A stretch of DNA of 64,000 bases from Diphasiastrum complanatum (Eukaryota; Streptophyta; Lycopodiopsida; Lycopodiales; Lycopodiaceae): the NCBI GenBank assembly GCA_029204225.1, contig CM055095.1, positions 45,371,446 to 45,435,445 on the forward strand, written 5' to 3'. The notes below the pieces were generated by a model that saw only the letters and a program-made list of their open reading frames with translations, searched no databases and was not told the origin of the DNA. Below, piece by piece: positions 26,519 through 38,500 of this stretch (within the stretch, counting starts at the first letter, position 1; each line of letters starts with the position of its first letter). Made by a program: the position numbers and the translations under genes.

Positions 26519-29500
26519 ATGGCGGCCGCAGCACCGAAACTGGCACCCCTGCCCTCACCGACCGCTGCCTTTCACGAGTGCAGATCCGATCCTTGGGGTT
26601 CCTCCGGGCGTTCTTATGCAAAAGGAGCCTTCGGATCTGTGCCTCTGGGCAGTAGCACTTGTGTCGGTATGGCGCACATGGAAATCCGCCCACTCATTTT
26701 GCGCTTTCCTCCAAATTTTGTTCGGCAGCTGAGCATCAAGGCGCGCCGCAACTGCGGCAACATTGGTGTGGCACAGGTGGTAGCGGCTCGGGCTACGCAG
26801 GACTTCACTCATGACTTGGTTGAGGCAATCCCCTCTAACGGAGCAGCTGCGGCCTCTACCCTGGATGTTGCAACTTCTTCTTCTTCTTCTTCGCTTGCAG
26901 ATTTACCACTTCCTGATGCAGATTCATCTGTTCTAAATATTGCCATCACATTAAATGCTACTAACTCATTTTTAGCTTGTGAGAAGACAAAGCCAAGATC
27001 CACAAGCACTCTTGCCGTCCACGGCGGTAAGTAAATTATCAAATAAGGGTCTATTTCGCTCTAAGCAAGAGGGATGAGGTCAAATTCTTTGCTTGATAGC
27101 ACGTTCTAGATGCATTTTGTTTTTTGAAAGCATAGAAAGTCTTTTGTAGCCTCGCATTGATAAGAAAGCACGTATTGTAATAACCTGCATTCACTTTTGT
27201 GTTTCAATTTTGCTGGATTTATGTGGCATAATTACCCTGCTCTTCAGATAGTCCGTGGGCTTTTTACCAGAAAGGGCTCTAACCCGCAAAGCCCTCGGGC
27301 CTTCTGGTAGAAAGAGCTTACGGGCATAACGTCCATATGCTTTGTGGCTTATTAAAGAAACAGAATTTTGACATGTTAGAACAAAATTCACAAAAAATTA
27401 TCGGTGATGTTTAACCGCAATAGGCCCTGGAGCCGGTGGGCTTTCTGTGATCCATACGGGTGGGACACCCAAAAACCTCGCGGATTTTTTCCTCGCCTTT
27501 TGAAGGTCTTTATTCCTCTGTGTTTTCAATATGGGATATCATGATGTCTATTGTGACATTTCATTTTTGTTACTAGAGCTTTATTGCCTTGCAAATCCTC
27601 TTGTCAATGGAGTATTCGCAGTTGTATCCTAGTTATTTGATCTGCCGGGCCTTGTAACTTGGTTAGATGTGAAGGTGGTTGCCATCTTTTAACTGATCTT
27701 GGAGCTTGGGCGATGCCACCTTATGATAGTACAATGACATCTAAAGAGAGAGGATTGAAACACCCCTTATTATATGGATTTTTTCACAATATGCGTGCCA
27801 TGCAATTTGCTGATGGAGCTTATATAATCCGGTCAATGCGGTTTTTTTTTTAACTTGTATTTGAGGTTATTGCTAGTCTTCCTTTACACCATTTTAGTGT
27901 TTGGACATTGTAGGTGAAAGACTGGGACGCCCTAAAGTTGCTGATGCTCTGGCGACTCCAATCGTCCAAACCTCCACCTACACCTTTCAAAACACAGCAG
28001 AACTTATTGCCTTTCAGGTTATCTGGATATCCTCTTTGTTAAGTTTATCGGTGTGTGAAGCCATCATCATATTCATTGAACAAGGCATAGCGTATAGGGG
28101 AAACGGGATCTTTATGGATGCATTTTCATCATCTAGACACGATGTCCTCATTTATGTGACCATTGTATAAAATGATGAGAGCAGATTATTGGCATTGATT
28201 GGTGTAGTGGCCTCATTTGAAATTAGTTTTTTTTCCAATTTTTTTTTTGGGTATAGTGTCTGTATCCTTCTTGGTGTTCTTCTTTCAGGAAGGGAGTTAT
28301 GGTAGCTTCGAATATGGGCGTTATGGAAACCCAACAACTCATGCAGCAGAAAGCAAAATCAGGTACTTTACTAAATATTTCATCTTCAAGTTCATCCAAT
28401 AGAAGTGACACCTGCAAGACTATAAGTGAATATGCTAAAGCCAAGAGTATTGACCATATTCTAAACTGTTCATTCAATCTTTTTGGGGAAAAGAATGTAG
28501 AGCACTTTCTGACTGCTATTGTTTGTTTCCATTGTCTTGTTACTTGTGTGAGGTGATGCACTCCGGGATAATTTTTGAACAGCGGGGGCTTGAAGACTTT
28601 CTTTATGAAATTAGGCCTGTTTGTTACCTATCCCTTGTAACAGTTTTGGTTATTTTGCTTCTATTTTCAATTGCTGATCTTGCCAGCCGTATACCATATA
28701 ATTGAGCTTAAACTACTATTTGAACTTACCAAAACTCGAACTTTTGTAACTGTTGAAGGAACATGCAGCATATATTTGGTATGCCAAGGATGGCGTGTGC
28801 TAACTTTGACTGGGGTAATTCGATTTGAAACATTTGTTTACACAAGTCTCAGGGACATGAACCTGTTTCAGCTACTCTGTTGTGTGGTTGCCTACCTTGG
28901 GGTGCTGGCTACAAGATATGATCATTGTGTGTTGTACTTTGATTGCCCAGTCAAAGTTTTGTACATATGTTACTCTCTCCTACATTGCGACGTGTGATCA
29001 AAAGTGATACTCTAGTGTGTCTTTATCCATCCTTGACAGTTCTTCTTCCATGGCTAAGCTCACATAAGAGCTATTTTGAGTTTCTAGCTCTATGACGATC
29101 TTCTGAAAAAACATGGTATAAGAGGTTGCTGAAATGCCAAAATGTTATCAGTCAGTAGTGGTCCTCTTGCCTTTGTGACTGAGAGACTGAACATTGCTTG
29201 TTCTTGTGAATCAATGCAATTTTTAGTCCCCCAGAGACAGTCCTTGTGTGATAGAGCAATTGTGAGATGAGAATTCTTGGCAAAACTACTAGATTATTTG
29301 GCGGATCTGTATCTGTCTGAGGCAGGCCGCGAGCAGTAGTTTCAATGTCTGACGGAGGAGCATCAAGATCGCCGCTAAACACTTCACGAATAGGCAGAAG
29401 TTCAAGATTTAACTAGTTTTTCAAAACCCTAGAATCGAAGTAGTTGGTGCCCATGAAGTGCCGCACCTACCTTGCCCACCCTACCCCCCAGCCTCTCCTT

Positions 29501-32500
29501 CCTACATTGTCGCCCCTGCCTCAATACCCTTTGGTTACGCCACCCGTCAAGTACCCTTTGTGAGCTGTACATTGGCAGGCTGCAACTATACCAGCCACAT
29601 AAGATTTGGTGGGAAAATTTTAGTCTGTTGTTGACATATACTAACATAATCAATAATTGATAATTGTATGTATGTAATACACTAACATAATTGACAATTT
29701 TACACAGTAACGTATTATTTAGGACTGTGTGTGTGTATAACGTTAGGAAACGCAAGAAACGTTTCATAGTAATTTGAAATCCAACACAATATATTTCAAA
29801 AGTGTATTAGTGTGGAGTTGGTGCCCAGATATCATAGTTGCGATCTGGAACGCGATCCAAAAATTATGGTTAGCATTCTCCAAAATGCATTAAAATAGGT
29901 ATTTGCTTCTTGAAATTTTTAAGGGGAACTGTATAAAGGGGTGGAAGTATTTCACTTTCTCAGCAATAGACTGTTAAATAATTGAGGAAAGCCTTTTTGG
30001 AATCATCAGCTATTGCAAGTAATTATCACTCTTAACATGGGTCTCAAACTCATGGATGATGAGCGAGGGTAAGGATGAACTTGTGAAAGGCAACTTAATG
30101 GCCTACTTTATGGATAAATTGTATATAATCTGGAAATTATGACGTGGATAAACGAGCCACTTTTATTCTCTGGAACTTGGATCCGAGGGTGGTTGAAATT
30201 CAGCCATACACAGTCTGTAAACAATCCTTGACTTGAGTTCCCAAAACCAGTTTATGAAGGCATATAGACTTGTGCTATCAAGAACCAATCTACCTTTGTA
30301 AGTAAATAAAAAAAATGTTCTAGTAGTAATGTATTTATAGGTGAACTCTAGTAATCAACTAGTGAAGGAGATTGTCTACTCAGACTATGTATAATAGTGA
30401 ACGGTTTATGCTAATTAAACAATGAGCTTTTTTTCAACCGTTAGTCATGTTTTATTTTGAGGAATCCTGGTTAGGAGCATATTGTCTTAGTTCAACCATT
30501 ATTCAAATAGAATCAAAGCTAATTGGACGTAACCAAAATTAGCATTTGTATGAATCATATTTGCACAAGAAGTTCCGGAGTCCAGAATTTAGGGTTTTAT
30601 ATCTGTTTCATTGGAAAATGTAAGTAAGTGGATCGTGTGTCAAAGTTCTCTATACAAAAAAAGTAAAAATTAAGCTCAAAAAGTGTTTTAACATCGAGGA
30701 AGGTTCTCCTCCACTTTTGCCATCAGCAGTACCTTCGGTCGAAGATCTTTCTTTGGTGGAAGTCCTTCAGAGCATATTTCTTACATGCCAAAAATCGTCG
30801 TCAATAAATGCCGACATCGCAAAACTACTGATCGAAGGCACCCCTTCGATGGCTGGAAGGGCCTTTTAACCTCGCTCTCCCTTAAACCCCCCCCCCCCCC
30901 CGGAAAAAAAAGAAAGAAAGAAAAAAGAACCTTTTATCAAGGAAATTAATAATAGCACTATAGGATGCATGCCAAAAATCATAGTAAATCAATGGGGCCT
31001 TGGCATTTTGCAAGTAAATCATCTGCGAGTTTTGCGAGTTTCTTTCTTGCCATGATTCAACAAAAAGATAGCACATGGTGTGCTACCTTTTTTACGCTAC
31101 TAATTGAATGTTTATTATTAAAATTTGGTTTGGTACATAGTTAAAAATGTCACAAAGTGAAAAAATTTCAAATTATTATTTTTTTGCAGCCTCAAAACCC
31201 AGCATGCCGGCGTGCACAAGACCGTCTGGAAATTTTTTTTTTTTGTAGCCTCCAAACCCAGCACGCCGGCGTGCACAAAAAATTTCGATTTTTTTTTTTG
31301 GGAGATTTCATGTATGCAGGCGTGCTGGGTTTGGAGGCTGCAATTTTTTTTTTCCATTTCATATAGCACATCGGCGTGCTATCTTTAAATGTTGCAAATA
31401 TTTTTTTTAGTTATTTTCGTTAGCATGTCGGCTTACTATGTTCGAAGGTTGAGATAAATATTCTGAAATAATGGTTTTACTCAAAATTTGGTTCTCATAT
31501 GTGTCAAAATAGCTTTTTTATTTTATAATCTACTCGGCTAGCACATCGGCATGCTAGGCAAATCAGCTCCAAAAAAAATTTATTTTTTCAAAAAGTTCTT
31601 AAAAAAAAAATCATTTTTTTGAAATAAAAAATTTGCTAGCTAGCACGTCGGCATGCTAGCTTTTACACCTTCAACAACATTTTTTTCAAAAATAAAAGTA
31701 CAAACTATTTTGTGATGGGCCTATTTAAAATGTGATGGATGGTCAAACCAGAATTCTTATTCTTCAAAAATCATGGAGTGGCATAAAAAGAGTAGCACAC
31801 CATGTGCTACCATTTTGTTGGAGCATGCCATGGAAGAAACTTGCAAAACTCGCAAAAAATTTACTCGCAGAATGTCAGAACTTGCACATGTTGCTCTGTC
31901 ATCCTGCAGGTGAGGGGCATGTGGTTTAGGGCATTACGAAAAAGCTTAACACTGACAGAAAAACAAACTAGCAAGTACTAAAAAGATAAAGGTCAATTGC
32001 AACACTATACCGCTTACCTCTCTGGCTGCAAGATGGGCAGCTGCAGGAACTGTCCAATCCGGTCCATGAGCTCATACACCAGTCCAAGTGTCGACCCCTC
32101 GCTGTCAGCCATGCGGAGCACAATGTAGAGTGGTCGAAGCAGTCCTGACAATGTCAATGCATCCCTCCAGAACTGGTCTCCCCTCACCATGGAAGAAAAG
32201 TGCTCCCCATCCTCAGTGTGCGGAAATGTACTGGCACCCCAAAGATCACTGGCAACCATCTGTAGAAGCTGGGCCCTGCACCTGATCAAACGGTCGATGA
32301 CCACCAAGTCGAATGCAAAGCGCGTGGGGGCTGGCTTACGAAGGTCCAGATGGCTGAACACCCGGAACATGGCAAGAACACGCCTCTTTCTGGTGACAAA
32401 AGTCACCAGGAAGAGGGCCTCCCGGACGATGGCTCTAACCCAGGGAAGTGCTCCAATGTCCCCCATCAGAAGGTCTATGCTGTGGGCTGCACAGGGGGTA

Positions 32501-35500
32501 TGAACAATATGAGGGAACTCGGCCTCTAGCAGTACACGCATCTGAATGCAGTTTGTGGCATTGTCCGTCACCACCGTGACGCGTCACCACCGTGCTTAAC
32601 CAATAAATGAGACGTGTATCTCAGTACAAACGGATCCTTGCTGTGTTAATGCAATACAATAACATTGTCATGTACTTTTAGTACATCCGTGCTAAGCAAT
32701 GCAATATAATATTCCCAGTGTAAGCTTTATAGGCCCAAAAGGAGCTATTAGCCTTAAGAATAAGGCGGTTCCCTCTTTAGGCCCTTCAAAGTAATTAAAT
32801 AAGGATAATAGGCCAATAAGGGCCCAATGTACACTAAATAAAACTTAACAAGGGCTAACTATCTCTCAAGATGGTTATGTTTAGTTAAGTTAGAACATTG
32901 TCTATAAGTAGGTAGGAGACATCAATTTTTGAATCTTTTAGCTTATTTGCAAAGGAGAGCTCTAAGCTTACTCTTGTGAATGTGAGCAAAGGGTTTTCCA
33001 TTGCTAGATCTCATGTGCCTTATCTGCATGAATCCATGCTCTATTCATTGCTATGTACTCATTCTTCCGTGCGTAGCTTTATAGAGGTTTGAGTTTTTGT
33101 AATTTGGATCAATATAGAGAGAGCTTTGATCAAATTAGTAAAGGTGGGTCAAATTTGCTATAATATTGAAAATTTCTTTTGTATTTTGGAGTGAGAGAGA
33201 AGCACTTCAATTTTTCAATTTTAAAGTTCCGTTTCTTTGTTGATTTTTTCAGTCTTTCAAATTGAAATTAGGCTCATTTTTCATTTATATATATAAACTG
33301 ATTACTTGCGACCCCCGCTCATTTCTCTCTTTCTCTCTTTCTCTTTTTAATATTTTTTTTTCTCTGTGCACGTTGTGGATTCCTCGCAGAATTTCGAATT
33401 TCTCGGATTTTTCGCATATTTTTTACTTAATGCAGAATATTTTCAAAATATTTCATGCCTTTCTCGTGGATTTTCGGATTTTGTTTTTAGAGTTTTTTGA
33501 ATTTCGTTTTTTAGGATTGTTTATAGTTTTTTGGATTTTGGTATTTGAATTTTCGGATTACAACTTTAGGGTTTTTGGAGCTTTTGCAAATTTTGGGTTT
33601 TGGATTTTTTCGAATTTTGATTTTCGGATCTCGGATTTAGGGTGTTCGCATTCTTCGCGGATTTCAGATTTTTTTAGAACGACTGTATTTCATTTTGGAT
33701 TTTTTTTAAACGAATGTATTTCCTTTCTTTCACCTCAAAATTGGATGTTGTGAAAGCGAAAAGTCTTCACAATGACAAGACGAACATTAAGAAACTATCA
33801 AATTTCAGATTCCTCAATTGTAAATTGTTGCATTGTACCATCTTCAAAAAGGGTGGCCATGGAAAACAAGCACTTGAAACACAATCCACCTCAAGAAAGT
33901 TTTCCAATAGAAGAATTGCAAGAGGAACCACAAAATTTTAAACCAACATGAAGTTATGAGAGAGCAACTTCAAGTTACACAAGACTTAATCCTACAATTG
34001 TTGCAAAATATGGAGAAGAATCATGAAGCAGATGAGAAAAAGTGGTCAAAACTATTTGCTATTCTACCTTGCAAGCAGGATAAAATTGCAGCTTCCGACT
34101 AGAGGTGTAATGAACCATCTACATCGTCACAACCACCTCCTGTCTAGCATGGAGTATTACCTTTTGGATGCTCGAAGAATTCCTGACAAGGGAAAACATG
34201 TGTTACAAAATCATGTCAGATATCAAGCCAGTGATGAATTTGAAAGAGAAGCGTTGGGGATCCAGGAGTTTCATAGCAAACAAATGATTCTGCATTGATT
34301 TGGATCAAGCTATGCAGGTGGCACTTAAAATCGAACCTAAGTATGCTGAGAGGTGGTTGACTAAGCCACGAATATTTAAGTGTGAAACTACTAGGCATGA
34401 AGATGAACGAAACTCCAGCGTTCATCGAAGTAATAAAGAATGAAACTCATACCTTCAGTACCGACAACAAGAGAAGCTGATAGGAGAAATGCTAGTAAGA
34501 AATAAGTGGTTACTATAGAAGCCAAACCAGAGGTGAAGCTTGTCAGATCAAAGGTAGAAATAGATTGACTCTGACAATAGGGTTTGTATTTTACTTGCAA
34601 GTAGAGATGGAAATCGAGGCATAAGTGCAACAAAGCCAAATTTGCGGGTATTTTCTTGATTGTTGAAGATGACGAAGATGAAGATAATACAATTCTAGAG
34701 AATGTTGCTGATACTGAACTGTTTAGAGTAATGAAAGGAATGAAGATACTTCATCCGATGAGGAATCACCGCATAATCAGTCGGATCCCATTCAAATAAA
34801 ACGATAGTGGTAGTACACACAATTTCTTTAATAGTTGGTCACCTCGAAGTTGTGGCTTAGCATCTTTGGATTCTTTTGATAAGATGAAAGTTCAGATTGC
34901 AAATGGAGTAACCATTCCTTGTAATAACATCACTCCTATGATTAATTTGCAAATTAGAGATTATACCCTTAGAACAAGCTTCCATATAGTGGAGCTGGGT
35001 CCAACCGATGTTATACTAGGAGTGGAATGGCTTAAAACTCTAAGAAATGTGACAATCAACTTTGATCAAGGACTGATGAGATTTAGGCAAGGAAAACACC
35101 AATACGAACTACAAAGCATTCAGTCCACGCAACAACATTCAACCTTGCAGCTAATTGTTATGGAGAAGGCTCAACGATTGTCTATATTGAATATGGAAAT
35201 GTTTGAAGTTTGTGCTAAGGATTACAGAAGTCGAGGAACAAGTCAAAGAAGTCAAGACTAAAGCACTGTCCAAGGTGAGAAAGGATGTGAAAGATCCTAG
35301 GATTCGGAGGATCTTGTGCAAATTTTCGGATGTGTTTACTAACGTCCGACTAGATTTGTGGATCACCCTATTGAGTTGGGACCAAGATCTAAACCGATAA
35401 ACTTACAACCTTACAGACTATCCAGAGCAAAAACAGAAGAAGTGCACAAGTGAGTTTAGGAGTTACTTGCACATGAATTTATTGTTTGAAGTAAGTCATC

Positions 35501-38500
35501 TTTTGTCTCTTCTGTGTTACTCGTTAAGAGAAAAGATGGAACGTTCATGATGTGTATCGACTATCAAGCCCTTAGCTATCCTATTTCCAAGGTAGATAAT
35601 TTGTTGGATGCTTTGAAATGAGCCAATGTTTTTCAAAAATAGATCTACGTTTGGGATATTATCAAATCAAGGTCAAAGAGGAGAATTAGCATAAAATAGC
35701 TTTTCGAACTAACAAGGGACATTATGAATTCAAAGTTATGCTTTTGGATTAAGTAATGCTACTGTCAATTCTTCAAGCTCTCATGAATCGGATCTTTGAA
35801 CCTTATCTTCACTTGTTTGTGTTGGTATTCTTTGACGACATCCTAATATATAGTAGAAACAAGGAAGAGCATGCGAAACCTTTGGGCACAGTCTTAAGTA
35901 TTCTTCGGGAATATAAGTAGTGTGTGAAAATCACCAAATGTGAATTCGCTCGAGATGAGGTGGAATACTTGGGACACATCATGTCCAAGGAAGCAATCAA
36001 GGTGGATCAGAAGAAGATTGAGGCAATCAAGAATTGGAAATCACCCAACAGTGCCACAGAATTGAGAGGGTTTCTGGGCTTCACATCCTATTATAGAATA
36101 TTCATTTGGGACTTTTCAAAAGTTGCAGCACCGCTTACTCTTTTTTTGAGAAAGGATAAATTTGAATGTAATGAAGGGACTCATATGTGATACCATTCAA
36201 CAGTTGAAATTGTCAAGTCGTCGACCGTTTTTTGACTTTGTCAAGTCAATGATGGTGAGTCATGAGACTCGAACTCAAATATTGTTGAGTGACCTTGATC
36301 TGCTTCGAATATCCATGTATTTATGCAAACTATTTGAATATGCGAGTAAAACTGCAGACCGTTATAGAGAGTCGATATTTACATTCTTCAAGAGAACTAA
36401 GAAGACTTTTGGTGAGTAGGAGTAAGATTCCAACAGATTTATCATGTTGACTGCATATATAATGACCATATCAAGGGTTTGATCATTGGCAAGTGTAACA
36501 TTCACTTTTGATATATCATCATGATGACACATCCTATTGTACAATCAATTGTTGCCAAAGCTTGATTCCAATTGACATAATCTGTTTGTGAATCATAATA
36601 AATTTCCAACACCTTATCTTCATGATCTATTGTTTGATATATGGTTGAGGAGTCATTATCACATTTCTGTAGAACTGATTCAATTGTCCATGTAAGTGGA
36701 TCAACCTTTATTGCTTGTTCACGATTTTCAAAAATGATTTTGTCCATTCCCTAGTTATGAATTACTTGAGCAACTCGTAACTAAGGTTGACCCAATAAAA
36801 CCCGATAAACTAATGGCACATTAGGTAAATCCATGACCACAAAGGTAATGACAAATTGAACATCTGCAAATTTGACCGGTCTATTACACCTTTTGGTCGG
36901 CTGATCTTGTGAAATTTCACACGTGTGGGAATGCCCTAGAGTGTGTGATTGATCTCCTAAGCAAGCTTGTGTACTTGTTGATTGATTCTAGATTGATTTC
37001 CAAGATCTAGATCAAAAAATCAAGACATAGAGGCAAAGATGGATGCAATTGTTGATAACCAAAGCTCATGCACATGAAAGGAAAAACTTTTCTCTCCTCG
37101 GGTAGAGAGAGAGTAGAGCTAATTCCAACTCGTGTTGAGAGAGAAGATTCAACAAGCAAATCTCACCAACAAGGTTTGATTTAAAAACTCAACTTAAATT
37201 ATGATTCCAAAGAGCAGTACATATAAAACTCATGGAGATCCCTCCTTGCATGCTATTGGACCCCTAATCCTAGCCTCTTCAATTCTATTGGATGAGTGAT
37301 GCATTTATCTTGCAATTCTATTGGCCCCTTCTTGAAGATTTCTCAATTCCTATTGGACCCCTTGACCAAAGCCAACACTTTGACTTTATCACTCATCAAA
37401 CTACATTAATACAAGTGTCAGAATTATATTTACTAGCCTACATAGCTCGAGTTTGCATCACAAATGACTGTTGGCTCAATAGTGGCATTACATGTGGATT
37501 TGACCAATTTGCCAACTATGCCAATTTTTGGCCCTATCACCACTCTACACAAAGATGCTTGACATAAAACTTTGTGATGCCCCTAAAGTGAACATCATAA
37601 ACTATTTTTGACTTTTTCTACATGTGGGAGCATGCTCCACACATGTGATCTTTTCTTCACAGACTAAAAACTTAAAACAACCAAGATATATTTTGACCAT
37701 TTTTTCACACTCCTCAAAACCTAGCTTGGTAAGATCAAGGAGTCTGTGAAACTTTTTGAGTGGATCCTTTTGTATGTATATGAACCAAAATAAGCATGGG
37801 ATACATTGAAGGCATTGTTTGAAACGACAAATACATCTCGAATACTATTTCTGAAGACAAAGCATACATTGCGGATGAATGATGGTGCAACTATTGCCGA
37901 TCACATACTGAAGATCAAAGAGATCCGTGACCAATTAGTAGCAGTTGGAGAGCGAGTACAAGATCGTGAGATCGTGCAATTGACATTGAATAGTCTGAGT
38001 GAGTCACATCAGATGTTTGTGACGAGTATAGCCACAAGAGAAAATCTTCCAACCTATGAAGAACTAGGTGGATTGCTTTTGCAAGAAGAGCAACGTTAAG
38101 ACAACAAAATATCCATCAATGGAGGTCTTGGAAAGCAATGTTTGTTTTGTTGTGCTGTCATGGACCTTGAACTCATTACTGTGTCTTAATGTACATTTGA
38201 GATGCTAGTTTTGTGAACGTGGAGCTTGTAGGAAATCAAAGTGCCAAGATCCTTCTAACATTCAATCTCCATATACAAACCAAAATTGGGTCCAACTCAA
38301 CTAAACTGACTTAACATGGTCTAAATAATAAACCTAGCCCATGGTTACACAAGTGTCGACCTTTTGGGTCAAAGTAACCTATGAGAAACTATCATTATCA
38401 TTTATTACTTCTAATAGAGCTTGAATTGACACTCTCCTAGTAGGTAGGTTGGTGGACTTACCACCACCACAGGAAGGTTATGAATACATCCAAACATGAG

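Noticed and set aside
29152-29460. Minus-strand frame in CGS intron 3 with protein-like composition
   Set aside because: Short, no recognisable domain, no continuation in neighbouring frames; not enough to call a gene.
31000-31893. Regularly spaced palindromes as a CRISPR array
   Set aside because: Units vary in sequence and spacing, spacers are A/T simple sequence, and the context is a plant intron.
33262-33753. 163-residue Phe/Leu-rich frame in CGS intron 3
   Set aside because: Low-complexity T-rich DNA gives Phe-rich translation. There are no conserved motifs and it lies inside an intron.
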